This document shows, piece after piece, positions 8,339 through 17,751 of a stretch of DNA of 64,000 bases. The DNA is from Desulfogranum japonicum DSM 18378. GTDB lineage: Bacteria; Desulfobacterota; Desulfobulbia; Desulfobulbales; Desulfobulbaceae. The stretch is from NCBI RefSeq assembly GCF_000429945.1, contig NZ_AUCV01000001.1:372001-436000 (forward strand). The letters run 5' to 3'. The notes under the pieces were generated by a model. The model ran no database searches and was not told the DNA's origin. It saw only the letters and a list, made by a program, of their open reading frames with translations. How positions within the stretch are numbered: the first letter of the stretch is position 1; each line of letters starts with the position of its first letter. Position numbers and translations under genes: made by a program.

Positions 8339-10069
8339 ATGACAAATAAAGAAATTATAGCCAGGCTTAGCCATGTGCTGAGTCCATATAAAAGAAAATT
8401 GTTTGTTGCCATGATTGCCATGGTGGTCGTGGCAGCATTCAACGCGTTGCAGGCATATATTATAAAACCATTGCTTGATGAAATATTTTTTAATAAGGAT
8501 ACCAGCCTGCTTAATATCCTTCCTATCGCGCTTTTGCTTGTTTTTTTGATTAAAGGGCTCTTCTATTTTACCTATACCTATCTGTTGCAATGGATAGGAC
8601 AAAGTGTGATCAGGGATCTGCGTAATGCCATTTATACTCACCTGAACAGCCTCAGTCTCAGTTTTTTTCATAAAAATCCCACAGGGGAGCTGATCTCGAG
8701 GATTATGAATGATGTCAGTATGCTTCAGGGATGTATTTCCCATGCCTTTATTTATCTTCTCAGAGATTTTTTCACTGTTCTTGGTCTCTTGGTGGTTATT
8801 TTCTATATGGATTGGAAGCTGGCCCTGATCTCCTTTCTATTTATACCCGCTGCCGCAATTCCCATTGTTGTTTTTGGTAAAAAATTCAGACGGATAAGTA
8901 CAGATTATCAAACCGAGATTGGTGTTTCCACCAATATACTCCATGAAACCATTGCCGGAGCCAGGATAGTAAAAGCATTTTGTATGGAACGTGCAGAAAC
9001 CGCCAGGTTTGCAAAACAAATGCAATTTCTTTTTGATATCCTGATGAATGAAACTCGTTTTAAAAGTCTTTCCCATCCTATGGTTGAATTCATGGGAGGA
9101 ATCGGTATGGCTCTGATCATCTGGTACGGTGGAACGCAGGTGTTGGATGGTGTTTCTACACCAGGTACGTTTATGGCATTTCTTACTGCCCTGATCATGC
9201 TCTATGAACCTGTCAAGGGGGTCAGTAAGATTAATTCCACCATACAATCGGGCATGGCCTCTGCGGCACGTATTTTCAATATATTGGATGTTCAGCCTTC
9301 TATCACTGAAAAACAGGACGCCATTACTCTGCCAAGCTTCTCTCAGGGTATTGAATTCCGTGATGTGACCTTCTGGTACAATGAGAACGAGCCGGTGTTG
9401 CATAATCTTGAACTCAATATACAACGGGGAGAAGTCCTTGCTGTTGTCGGGCCCAGTGGTGGGGGAAAGAGTACTCTTGCCAACCTTATTCCTCGCTTTT
9501 ACGAGGTCAGACAAGGCGGTGTGTTCATAGACGGCCACGATATACGCGATGTGACCATGGAGTCGTTGCGAAAGCAGATAGCTCTTGTTACTCAGCAGAC
9601 TATTCTTTTTAACGATACCATTGCCAACAATATCGGTTATGGTGTTGAACATTGCACAGAAGAAATGATACGCGAGGCTGCACGCTCAGCACACGCACTG
9701 GGCTTTATTGAAAGCCTGCCTGACGGCTTCAACACCATAGTTGGCGAATCTGGAGCCAGGTTATCCGGTGGTCAGCAGCAACGTGTTTCCATAGCCCGGG
9801 CTCTGCTCAAGGATGCACCTATCCTTATTCTGGATGAAGCAACCTCTTCTCTGGATACTGAATCAGAACAAAAAGTACAGAGCGCTCTGGAAAATCTGAT
9901 GAAAAACAGAACCACCATCGTTATTGCCCATCGGTTATCGACCATCAAGAATGCAGATCGTATTGTGGTGCTTAAAGAAGGCCATTTGGTTGAAAGCGGA
10001 ACCCATGAAGAACTCCTTGCCAAGGGTGGTGAGTATGAGTCCCTGTACAACCTGCAATATGCGGATTAA
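8339..10069 (+). CDS. msbA: Lipid A flippase MsbA (ABC exporter)
   Basis: A 576-residue half-transporter with an N-terminal six-helix ABC exporter domain (about 1-310) and a nucleotide-binding domain: Walker A GPSGGGKST near residue 371, signature LSGGQQQRVSIARALL, Walker B ILILDEATSSLD and H-loop IAHRLST. The family flips lipid A-core across the inner membrane. The immediate downstream genes are an O-antigen ligase and LPS glycosyltransferases, which supports MsbA over a generic multidrug exporter. The next gene starts within 15 bases, so it probably heads an LPS operon. Confidence 0.9.
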   Translation: MTNKEIIARLSHVLSPYKRKLFVAMIAMVVVAAFNALQAYIIKPLLDEIFFNKDTSLLNILPIALLLVFLIKGLFYFTYTYLLQWIGQSVIRDLRNAIYTHLNSLSLSFFHKNPTGELISRIMNDVSMLQGCISHAFIYLLRDFFTVLGLLVVIFYMDWKLALISFLFIPAAAIPIVVFGKKFRRISTDYQTEIGVSTNILHETIAGARIVKAFCMERAETARFAKQMQFLFDILMNETRFKSLSHPMVEFMGGIGMALIIWYGGTQVLDGVSTPGTFMAFLTALIMLYEPVKGVSKINSTIQSGMASAARIFNILDVQPSITEKQDAITLPSFSQGIEFRDVTFWYNENEPVLHNLELNIQRGEVLAVVGPSGGGKSTLANLIPRFYEVRQGGVFIDGHDIRDVTMESLRKQIALVTQQTILFNDTIANNIGYGVEHCTEEMIREAARSAHALGFIESLPDGFNTIVGESGARLSGGQQQRVSIARALLKDAPILILDEATSSLDTESEQKVQSALENLMKNRTTIVIAHRLSTIKNADRIVVLKEGHLVESGTHEELLAKGGEYESLYNLQYAD

Positions 10070-10083
10070 AGAGTGTGGATTCT

Positions 10084-11304
10084 ATGAGTAATTTCAGGAA
10101 ACGCGTAAAGAAAATCAATTTCTGGTGTACAGTGGGGTTAGTTTTTTCGCTGCCGTTGTCCACTTCTGCCATTTCAATATTTGCCTGTCTTATTTTCCTG
10201 TTATGGCTGATGGAAGGTGAGTATCGTGCAAAATTTCAGGAAATGATGGACAACCCTGTCTGTCTTGCTGTCTTTTTCTTTATTTTCTGTATTATTCTTG
10301 GTTTACTTTGGAGCGCTGACACTCTTGCCGGATTAGCTTTTATAGAAAAAATGTGGAAAGTTATGCTTATGCCCGTTTTTCTTACCGTGGTTTGTACACA
10401 GCGTCGGCATGTGCATATCTGGGCTTTCATTATCGGAATTATTGTGGCGATGAGCCTCACCTATCTGGCGTGGTTCGGTCTTATTCAATATGCAGATGTG
10501 ACACCGCAGCATTTGACAAAAAAGACGTTCCATGTGGTCTATAACCCGATGCTGGCTTTTGCGATTTATTGTCTGGCCTATGAGTTGTATTTCAGGGTGC
10601 GTCCTCTCTGGGCACGATTGAGTGGAACTGTGCTCCTCGCTGTTATGATTTTTAATATGTTTATCACAGAAGGCAGAGCCGGGCAGTTGGTTTTTCTGGT
10701 ACTGGTTGGTGTATTTTTCCTTCAGTTGTTTCGTCGGCATATTGGGCTGGCATTTGCTGGGGCTATGCTCTCCATGTGCCTGCTGTTCGGTGCAGCCTAT
10801 ACAACGAGTCCTGTATTCCGCCAACGGGTGGATACGGCACATAGTGAAATTGCGCAGTTCAAGGATAATGCCAACACTTCCATAGGCCTGAGGCTGCTTT
10901 TCTGGGAAAATTCGTGGGACATTATTAAAAATTATCCACTGTTAGGTGTCGGCACCGGCGACTTTGAGAGTGAATACCGTAAAGTGAATGAACGAAGATC
11001 GCCCCATATTCGTCCCACCGACAATCCACATAACCAATATGTGCTGATGGCCACTCGTCTTGGATTATTAGGTATCGTAGCTCTATTTTGGCTGTTATAC
11101 GTTCAATTTCGAGCTGCGTTACAGACGGCATATCCCCTGCGTCATGTATTGATAGCTTTTCCTGTATTCTATATGGTGATTATGCTTACTGAATCCTATC
11201 TGGTAGTGTATGAGACAGGATTCTTGTTTTCATTGTTTTCAGCTGTTCTGTACAAGAAGGACCAGGTTGAACAGACAACATGCACAATAGAAAGGGCAGC
11301 CTGA
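10084..11304 (+). CDS. O-antigen ligase-like polytopic membrane protein (WaaL family)
   Basis: About 406 residues with ten or more hydrophobic segments and, near the C-terminal third, the Wzy_C/WaaL periplasmic loop: LLFWENSWDIIKNYPLLGVG, then H-x-R-P-T-D-N-P-H-N-Q-Y-V. The conserved Arg and His of that loop act in ligation in the family. It would attach O-antigen or another polymer to lipid A-core at the periplasmic face. I chose the ATG at 10084, 10 bases after AAAGAG; a GTG at 10075 is too close to that site. It overlaps the next gene by TGATG. It could instead be a polymerase (Wzy). Confidence 0.8.
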   Translation: MSNFRKRVKKINFWCTVGLVFSLPLSTSAISIFACLIFLLWLMEGEYRAKFQEMMDNPVCLAVFFFIFCIILGLLWSADTLAGLAFIEKMWKVMLMPVFLTVVCTQRRHVHIWAFIIGIIVAMSLTYLAWFGLIQYADVTPQHLTKKTFHVVYNPMLAFAIYCLAYELYFRVRPLWARLSGTVLLAVMIFNMFITEGRAGQLVFLVLVGVFFLQLFRRHIGLAFAGAMLSMCLLFGAAYTTSPVFRQRVDTAHSEIAQFKDNANTSIGLRLLFWENSWDIIKNYPLLGVGTGDFESEYRKVNERRSPHIRPTDNPHNQYVLMATRLGLLGIVALFWLLYVQFRAALQTAYPLRHVLIAFPVFYMVIMLTESYLVVYETGFLFSLFSAVLYKKDQVEQTTCTIERAA

Positions 11305-12380
11305 TGAAAGTTGCCATAATTCATAATCAGTTCAACAAATCCGGTGGGATGGAGTCCTATCTCCTCACACTTGTACAGGGGTTTCAGGCGGCAGGTGACG
11401 AGGTACATATCCATGCCTACAAAGTGGATAGAGCTCTGGCACAAAAACATGGGTGTATTATCCATAAAACTCCAGTGTATTTCCTGCCAAGACGCTTAAA
11501 GAAATATTATTTTTTGCAGCGGTGTAATCACAGGTTTGCCAAACAGGCCTATGATTTATGCATAAGTTTAACCCGGACTGCCTGCCAGGACATTGCCATT
11601 GTGGGTGGAGTGCATCCCCAATCAGTTTTGACCAGGGAAACACGTAATATCTACAGGTCGATGCATGATGCGGTAGAAAATAGTTTTGAGAAACAGCTGA
11701 TGTCTCAAACTCCTGCCATCGTTGCTCATTCAGCATCCATTCGTGATGAAATCCTTTGTCATTACAGTATTCCTGAGGAAAAAATTACAGTCTTATATCC
11801 TCCGATAAATGAACAGCGCTTTTCCTTGGCTCTAGGCATGGATCGCCAGGTAGCAAAAGATAAATACGGAATACAGCAGGAAAAAATGACGTTGCTGTTT
11901 CCTTCTTTAAGCCACAAAAGAAAAGGGCTTACTTCCTTGCTTACCGCGTATGCCAGCCTTGATCCTGAACTCTTTGAGCTGATCATTGTGGGGGACGGCG
12001 TGCATCGGAATACCTCTCTTGGCACTAATATTCGGTGCATAGGCTATGTTGATGATATGGCAACGTTATACAGGGCCGTTGATTATGTTATTCTCCCGTC
12101 TAATTATGAACCTTTTGGATTGGTTATTGCCGAGTCACTTGCCTGCGGGACTCCGGTCATTACAACTGCAAAGGTAGGTGCGGCAGAACTACTGACTGAG
12201 GATGATGGTATAATTTTAAAAGACAATCAACCTGAAACAATTGTAGAAGCCTTGATAACCTTAGATAAAGTTGATGTTCGTCCTGGTTTTGCCGCCAGGC
12301 ACAGTCTTGAAACATGCCAGCATATAGAGAGGCTGAAGCAGATCGGTCGCGAGGTGAGAAGCTCGATATATGAATCTTAA
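11304..12380 (+). CDS. Glycosyltransferase family 4 (LPS core, WaaG-like)
   Basis: The 358-residue product starts MKVAIIHNQFNKSGGMESY, the nucleotide-sugar GT-B N-terminal pattern, and has the C-terminal donor-binding motif with SNYEPFGLVIAESLACGTPV near residue 270, including the E-x7-E retaining GT4 signature. It probably adds a hexose to the inner-core heptose on the cytoplasmic side of the inner membrane. The ATG overlaps the stop of the previous gene (TGATG) and the next gene starts 11 bases before its end, so translation is coupled. Sugar specificity is not visible. Confidence 0.87.
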   Translation: MKVAIIHNQFNKSGGMESYLLTLVQGFQAAGDEVHIHAYKVDRALAQKHGCIIHKTPVYFLPRRLKKYYFLQRCNHRFAKQAYDLCISLTRTACQDIAIVGGVHPQSVLTRETRNIYRSMHDAVENSFEKQLMSQTPAIVAHSASIRDEILCHYSIPEEKITVLYPPINEQRFSLALGMDRQVAKDKYGIQQEKMTLLFPSLSHKRKGLTSLLTAYASLDPELFELIIVGDGVHRNTSLGTNIRCIGYVDDMATLYRAVDYVILPSNYEPFGLVIAESLACGTPVITTAKVGAAELLTEDDGIILKDNQPETIVEALITLDKVDVRPGFAARHSLETCQHIERLKQIGREVRSSIYES

Positions 12381-13461
12381 TGGACAACGTATTCTTATTA
12401 TTAAACAAAGTTCGCTTGGCGACGTAGTCCACACTCTTCCGCTGGCACATGCATTGAAACGAACTTACCCCTCCTGCGAATTAGGCTGGGTTATTGAGGC
12501 TGGATTGCAGGATTTGATACAATATGACAGCACCATTGATAACGTGTTTCCTATTCATATTCCTTCCACCAGTGAACCCGGTGCCGGAAAAGGGGTATAT
12601 TGGGCTGCTTTAAAAGCAACTGTTCAGGTCCTGGCTTCTTTACGTAAACAGTTTACCTCCAGAGCATACGATATTGTCCTGGATCTTCATGCATCGTTTC
12701 GAAGCGGGATGCTCAGTCTCACTAATCCGGGAGGCAAACGATACGGATTTGCCGATGCAAAAGAAGGAAATACATTTTTCCAGCATGTGTTGGTTCACAA
12801 TGAGCACGGCAGAGAACATGCAGTTGAAAAAAACCTGCTGTTTTGTGAACAGCTGCAATGTGCTGTGGAAAAGCAAGATTTTTTTATGGAGACTGGAGAT
12901 GGCGCACGTGATCGGGTCACTGCTTTTTTAACCGAATCCGGATACAGTCATACACAACCGCTGGTTTATATTAATCCTACCGCACGTTGGCAAAGCAAAT
13001 TCTGGTTGCAGGAACGTTGGGCTGCACTTGCAGATAAGCTGCTCGTTACCGGGTATCAGGTGGTTTTTGGTGGAAGTGCTGCTGATGTACCATACATTGA
13101 AGCGGTAACCAGTACAATGCACAGGCAGGCTCTAATTGCTGCAGGAAAGTTATCCCTTGCCCAATCCGTTGCACTTCTGCAATATGCTGATTTTTACATT
13201 GGGCTGGATACCGGTCCCATGCACATAGCCGCAATGGTCAACACTCCTGTTGTCGCGCTGTTTGGGCCAACGCATCCTGAGCGGGTTGCTCCCTACGGGG
13301 TAGCCAGTGAAGTTCTTCAAGCCCTGGATGTGGATTGTCTTTGTTGTCGTATGAGAAGTTGCACACATCACTCCTGCATGAAAGGAATTACAGTGGAAAG
13401 AGTTTTTGATGCTCTGGAGAGGTTGCACGTTCAGGTGCGGAAAGTAAAAAATGCAGGTTAG
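12370..13461 (+). CDS. waaC: Lipopolysaccharide heptosyltransferase (GT9, WaaC-like)
   Basis: A 363-residue GT9 protein: N-terminal RILIIKQSSLGDVVHTLPLA, which in the family positions the acceptor, and the C-terminal donor site IGLDTGPMHIAAMVNTPVVALFGPTHPERVAPYG. It would transfer L-glycero-D-manno-heptose from ADP-heptose to Kdo2-lipid A. The KQSSLGDVVHTLP form resembles WaaC more than WaaF. The position between a GT4 and a GT2 in an LPS operon agrees. A C-terminal cysteine pair (CLCCRMRSC) is unusual for the family and may be structural. Confidence 0.88.
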   Translation: MNLNGQRILIIKQSSLGDVVHTLPLAHALKRTYPSCELGWVIEAGLQDLIQYDSTIDNVFPIHIPSTSEPGAGKGVYWAALKATVQVLASLRKQFTSRAYDIVLDLHASFRSGMLSLTNPGGKRYGFADAKEGNTFFQHVLVHNEHGREHAVEKNLLFCEQLQCAVEKQDFFMETGDGARDRVTAFLTESGYSHTQPLVYINPTARWQSKFWLQERWAALADKLLVTGYQVVFGGSAADVPYIEAVTSTMHRQALIAAGKLSLAQSVALLQYADFYIGLDTGPMHIAAMVNTPVVALFGPTHPERVAPYGVASEVLQALDVDCLCCRMRSCTHHSCMKGITVERVFDALERLHVQVRKVKNAG

Positions 13462-14236
13462 TCTTATAATAACAACATACAACTGGCCAAGGGCTCTACA
13501 GCTTTCAGTTGACAGTGTTTTTCGCCAGAGTGTTTTGCCTGTTGAAATTATCGTTGCGGATGACGGTTCCGGTTATGACACTGTTCAGGTCGTACAAGAA
13601 CTAACCAAACGGTCACCTGTGCGCCTCATTCATTCCTGGCAGGAAGATAATGGGTTTCGCCTGGCTATGAGCCGAAATAAGGCTATCGCTAAAGCCAGGG
13701 GAGATTATATTATCTTGATTGATGGCGACATCATTCTTGAAAAACACTTCATTGAAGATCACTGTAATTTTGCAACCAGTGGGTGTTTTGTACAGGGCAC
13801 CAGGGTGCTGCTTAATGAAGAGTGTTCAGCTCAAACCCTGGAACAGGGAGAGCTGAAAGTATGCCTTTTTTCCAGGGGAGTGGAGAACAAAAAGAATTGT
13901 ATTCGTTCCCCATTTCTTTCCCGTCATCTTTCCTTTCGCAGTGCCCGGATAAAAGGGGTAAAAACCTGTAATTTTTCATTCTGGAAGGATGATTGCCTGC
14001 GAATTAACGGTTTTAATGAAGCATTTGTCGGTTGGGGCAGAGAGGATTCTGAATTTACTGCCCGTCTCTTGAACATCGGTATTGAACGACAGAACGTTCG
14101 TTTCAGAGCAATTGGCTATCATCTGCACCATAAGATGAATACCAGGGACCGGCTCACTTTCAACGATGCCATACTTCAAGAAACCATAGCCCGCAAGCTG
14201 GTCTGGTGTGACAAAGGTATAAGTCAATACCTGTAG
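13451..14236 (+). CDS. Glycosyltransferase family 2 with galactosyltransferase-type C-terminal domain
   Basis: The 261-residue protein has the GT-A start SLIITTYNWPRALQLSVDSV, an early Asp pair (ADDGSG), the metal-binding DGDII segment near residue 98, and a C-terminal WGREDSEFTARLL motif typical of the glyco_transf_7C region in chondroitin- and galactosyl-type GT2 enzymes. It overlaps the heptosyltransferase by 11 bases and ends the LPS operon. It probably adds an outer-core residue. The element at 14239-14348 starts right after its stop codon. Confidence 0.82.
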   Translation: MQVSLIITTYNWPRALQLSVDSVFRQSVLPVEIIVADDGSGYDTVQVVQELTKRSPVRLIHSWQEDNGFRLAMSRNKAIAKARGDYIILIDGDIILEKHFIEDHCNFATSGCFVQGTRVLLNEECSAQTLEQGELKVCLFSRGVENKKNCIRSPFLSRHLSFRSARIKGVKTCNFSFWKDDCLRINGFNEAFVGWGREDSEFTARLLNIGIERQNVRFRAIGYHLHHKMNTRDRLTFNDAILQETIARKLVWCDKGISQYL

Positions 14237-14238
14237 CA

Positions 14239-14348
14239 GTAACTGCTCACAGTGCATCTGATATTTTCGCGAAAGACAGGCTTACGTATGAGCCAATACG
14301 CTGTGTCAGCCTGCTGACGAAAACATCAGACATTCTGTAAGCAGTTAC
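14239..14348. repeat. MITE-like structured repeat, copy 2 (GTAACTGCTC ends)
   Basis: About 31-base imperfect inverted arms (14239-14269 against 14318-14348, 25 of 31 paired by eye) enclose a ~48-base loop that itself holds a CAGGCT/AGCCTG pair. The outer 14 bases, GTAACTGCTCACAG and CTGTAAGCAGTTAC, match the end pattern of the repeat at 1018-1126. It sits between two convergent genes. There is no ORF and no U-run, so it is not a plain terminator. Confidence 0.62.
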
Positions 14349-14397
14349 ATTTTAGCCAATGAATCAATGCGTTAAAAAGGTAGTGAGTAATGCGGGG

Positions 14398-15180
14398 TTA
14401 GCGTAGTGGGGGTGACGGCGGGGGTTGCCAGGCAGCCTGTCGTTCATGTAATTTTGCATATTTGTAAAAAGTGCCCTCAAAATTTCCCAGAGCAATAATA
14501 AAACCCGGCCATCCGTCTAATATGCCTTTTTTAAGAAAATACATGTGAAAAAAAGACCAGAGGCCACGGCCAAAAGCTTTGAACATTCCCCCTGTTTTCC
14601 CTCGCTGTGCAAGTTTCTCTGCTCCCAGTGTGGAGTATTTGTTGGCCTTGTGCACAACCTCCTCAAGATTTTTATACGGTATCTGCCAGATCGCATTCCT
14701 GAGGTAGCCTACAGGCTTGTCAGATTGTATGGTGTATTCCTCGTGCACAGGATCGTTCTTGAAGTGCAAGGTTCCCTTAGTAAAAAGTTGTGGCTGTCGG
14801 TAATCGGGATAAAATCCCGAATGTTTTATCCACTGCCCCATGAAGAAGTTTTTTCTGGGAACATAGTAGGCGTCAGCCTGAGGATTTTCAAGGATTGACA
14901 GTATTTCCTGTTTCGCTTCCGGAGTACACCGCTCATCGGAGTCCAGGGAAAATATCCATTCATGCGTGCAGGCCGCCATGGCCTGGTTACGCAGTTCTCC
15001 AAAGCCCTGAAAAGGAATCTGAACAACTCGCGCACCAAGGCGTTCTGCAATAGCAGCCGTTTCGTCCTGGCTATGAGAATCGGCTAGAATAATCTCATCT
15101 GCCCAGAGAACAGAGTTAATGGCTGCTTCAATTTTATCTGCTTCGTTGTACGCTATAATATATACGGAAAGTTTATTCAT
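14398..15180 (-). CDS. Glycosyltransferase family 2, LPS core (WaaE/KdtX-like)
   Basis: A 260-residue GT2 protein with SVYIIAYNEADKIEAAINSV at the N terminus, ADSHSQDETAAIAERLG and a DSDERC metal-binding motif near residue 98. A C-terminal amphipathic region with aromatic residues probably contacts the membrane. The pattern matches WaaE/KdtX beta-1,4-glucosyltransferases that modify the inner-core heptose. The ATG lies 3 bases beyond the stop of the PilB-like gene on the same strand, so the two are likely co-transcribed, a curious pairing of LPS and pilus functions. Confidence 0.85.
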   Translation of the reverse strand: MNKLSVYIIAYNEADKIEAAINSVLWADEIILADSHSQDETAAIAERLGARVVQIPFQGFGELRNQAMAACTHEWIFSLDSDERCTPEAKQEILSILENPQADAYYVPRKNFFMGQWIKHSGFYPDYRQPQLFTKGTLHFKNDPVHEEYTIQSDKPVGYLRNAIWQIPYKNLEEVVHKANKYSTLGAEKLAQRGKTGGMFKAFGRGLWSFFHMYFLKKGILDGWPGFIIALGNFEGTFYKYAKLHERQAAWQPPPSPPLR

Positions 15181-15183
15181 GCT

Positions 15184-17430
15184 TTATGCACGTCGGACCA
15201 TTTGTTGCGGCCTGCCTCTGCCTGCTCCGGCAAGTTGAACCACAATACGATCGGTTTTCTGCAGTCGTTCGACCACTGTTTTGAAAAGATGTTTGGATAC
15301 CTCCGGATATTTTTCGATAAGTTCACCGAGTTTATCGCCGGGATACCGTTTGATGACACAACGTCCGGATGAGACAATACTTGCTGAACGCGCCTCGTCG
15401 AGAATGGCTGCCATTTCTCCAAAATATTCACCAGGCTCAGTAATTTCAGCTATTTTTTTACCGCCTCGAAGAACAGACACCTTCCCGCGAACCAGCTTGA
15501 AAAAGTCCCTGTCTTTGTTGGATTCCTGGATTATGATATCGCCATCCTGGTATTCCTCAACGTCAGGATTTACCAGGTAAGAAGGGAGGCTGTCCTCATG
15601 GATGACTGTGCGCCGGAGAACTTCCTCAAGACTGGTGACGCCTTCTCTGGCCTTTTGCAAAGCTGCTTCACGCAGGGTAAACATCCCCTCCTGAACAGCT
15701 ACTTTACGGAGTTGTTCTTCGCTGACCTCTGCTTGAATGGCTTTGGCAACTTCATCTGTCACTTCCATGAGTTCAAAGAAACCAACGCGTCCTTTATACC
15801 CCAAACCATTACATTCAGCACATCCTTTTGCAGCATACAATTCCAAAGAATCCAGTTCATCTTCTTTGAAGCCTGCGCTGATAAGTTCCTCTTGGGAGTA
15901 GCTGGTGCGTTCTTTACAGTGTACGCACAATCGTCTTCCAAGACGTTGAGAGAGAATCATGGTCAGGGAAGATGCAAGAATATAGGATGGAACACCGATA
16001 TCAACCAAACGGCCAACAGTGGCAGGTGAGTCATTGGTATGCAGCGTTGAAAAGACCAGATGGCCTGTCATAGCTGCTTTTATTGCGATTTCAGCAGTTT
16101 CATAGTCTCGAATCTCACCAACCATGATGATGTCGGGATCCTGACGGAGAAAAGCCTTCAGAGCTGCGGCAAAGGTCATACCCACTTCGGTATTCACGTT
16201 TACCTGGCTGATGCCCTTAAAGTTGAACTCAACAGGGTCTTCTGCAGTCAGAATTTTTATATCTTCCGTGTTCAGAGAGTTCAGGGCAGAATAAAGGGTA
16301 ACTGTTTTACCGGAACCTGTCGGCCCCGTAACCAGCAGCAACCCCTGGGGACGTTTGAGACATCTCTTCAGAGATTCAAACGTATCCACTGTAAAACCCA
16401 GTTTCGTGAGATCGACGTTGAGTGAGCTTTTATCGAGAATACGGAGAACTATACCTTCGCCAAAGAGCAGGGGCAGTGTTGAGACACGAAAATCCACAGC
16501 CCTGTTTCTTCCCAGACGCATTTTAATCCTGCCATCCTGGGGTACTCTGCGTTCTGTAATATTCAGATCTGAAAGAATTTTTATTCGGGCCACCATTGCA
16601 TTTTTAATGGTCAGTGGCAAGTTCATTGATTTGAACAGAGCACCGTCCTTTCGATAACGCACCTGCATGGTCTTTTCAAAAGGCTCGATGTGAATATCGC
16701 TGACCCCCTCCTGAACAGCTTTAACCAAAATACCGTTAACAAGTTTGATAATGGGGGCGTCCGAGGCTGAGAACTGTTCAAAGACGCTTTCATCCTCTTC
16801 TCCGCTTTCAATCTCAAAATCTTCGGCAGCATCGGATACCAGGGCTCCAAAGTCGTCTACCTGGGTGACCTGTTCCTCTTCTTCCTGTCCGCCTGAAGAA
16901 AAGAACGACTGATATTCTTCTTCGGAAATATTGTAATATTTTTTATAGCCCTCGATGATGTCAATGGCAATGGACACACAGACATCCAGTTCTTTTTGCG
17001 TGTAATCCTGCAGTTCCTCAACTTCAATGGCATCCGTCGGCTCGGCCATGGTGAGTTGCAGGGTACTTCCTACCACCCGCAGGGGAAATGCCATGTATTT
17101 TTTGGCGATATCATAGGGAAGAAGTTCCAGAGCTTCTTTGCTCGGAGGCTCCCTCTCAATGGTCACCATGGTGTAATTGAAGTTACGGTTGAGAAAGTTG
17201 GCAACAGTATCTCGTTCAATGGCACCGTCTTCAAGCAGGATTTGACTAAGGCGTTTTCCGCTCTTACGCATTACTGCCTTAGCCCCTTCAAACTGGGCGG
17301 CTGTGATGTACCCTGCCTTACTCAGCAGTTCACCAATTTTGATTCTACCGGCTCCGGACTGATCTTTGACGGTTTTTTTCATTTTTGCTCTGCCGGAAGC
17401 CTGGGCCGTCTGTCGTGGTTTAATAGCCAT
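15184..17430 (-). CDS. PilB/GspE-type secretion ATPase with C-terminal cyclic-nucleotide-binding domain
   Basis: The 748-residue protein has a basic N terminus, a MshEN/T2SSE N-terminal domain (about 25-175), then a type II/IV ATPase core with Walker A GPTGSGKTVTLYSAL near residue 370, Walker B-type Asp box and a tetracysteine zinc site (CVHC and CAEC, about 510-550). After residue ~620 it continues into a complete cNMP-binding fold: a GEYFGEM phosphate-binding cassette followed by ARSAS with the phosphate-contacting Arg. Usual PilB/GspE proteins end near residue 570, so this is a fusion. It would power type IV pilus extension or secretion. Cyclic-nucleotide control is inference from the intact cassette. 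No pil or gsp genes adjoin. Confidence 0.9.
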   Translation of the reverse strand: MAIKPRQTAQASGRAKMKKTVKDQSGAGRIKIGELLSKAGYITAAQFEGAKAVMRKSGKRLSQILLEDGAIERDTVANFLNRNFNYTMVTIEREPPSKEALELLPYDIAKKYMAFPLRVVGSTLQLTMAEPTDAIEVEELQDYTQKELDVCVSIAIDIIEGYKKYYNISEEEYQSFFSSGGQEEEEQVTQVDDFGALVSDAAEDFEIESGEEDESVFEQFSASDAPIIKLVNGILVKAVQEGVSDIHIEPFEKTMQVRYRKDGALFKSMNLPLTIKNAMVARIKILSDLNITERRVPQDGRIKMRLGRNRAVDFRVSTLPLLFGEGIVLRILDKSSLNVDLTKLGFTVDTFESLKRCLKRPQGLLLVTGPTGSGKTVTLYSALNSLNTEDIKILTAEDPVEFNFKGISQVNVNTEVGMTFAAALKAFLRQDPDIIMVGEIRDYETAEIAIKAAMTGHLVFSTLHTNDSPATVGRLVDIGVPSYILASSLTMILSQRLGRRLCVHCKERTSYSQEELISAGFKEDELDSLELYAAKGCAECNGLGYKGRVGFFELMEVTDEVAKAIQAEVSEEQLRKVAVQEGMFTLREAALQKAREGVTSLEEVLRRTVIHEDSLPSYLVNPDVEEYQDGDIIIQESNKDRDFFKLVRGKVSVLRGGKKIAEITEPGEYFGEMAAILDEARSASIVSSGRCVIKRYPGDKLGELIEKYPEVSKHLFKTVVERLQKTDRIVVQLAGAGRGRPQQMVRRA

Positions 17431-17751
17431 AAAACTGAAACAAAGTATAAAGTTATTCTGAGTAACGGATCATATAGACAATAATACTATATCTGAGATA
17501 GGGGGTCAAAGAAAGGAATCATTATCCATAAGGAAACTTATAAAGCGTCTTCCTATCATAGGACAATGAAAGGCTTGTAGCATGTAAACAAATGTTAAAT
17601 TATTGTCATTTTATGTGTCAGTCTTTCTTTGTGCGCTTCGGGCATTCATTGGCGTGGAGATGGCAGGAATTTGTTGACGGAGGTATTCCATAGTATTCCG
17701 GTATCCAGCTTAACCTGCCGTCAGGAATACTATGGGAGATCGGTATGCAAT
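17431..17751. other. Gene-free interval upstream of the ATPase and downstream of thyX
   Basis: About 320 bases without a convincing ORF. It should hold the promoter of the PilB-like gene, which I could not pin down. It contains a TCCTATcATAGGA palindrome (17551-17563) and the long inverted repeat at 17688-17735 listed separately. No tRNA-like fold is seen. Confidence 0.5.
17688..17735. repeat. 12-bp inverted repeat downstream of thyX
   Basis: CCATAGTATTCC (17688-17699) and GGAATACTATGG (17724-17735) pair perfectly across a 24-base loop. A flanking TGACGG (17675-17680) could instead pair with CCGTCA (17718-17723), so two exclusive folds exist. It lies 16 bases past the thyX stop. No U-run follows on either strand, so it is not a standard terminator. 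Confidence 0.5.

Noticed and set aside
8837-9652. A 271-codon minus-strand ORF
   Set aside because: It is antisense to msbA and has no domain.
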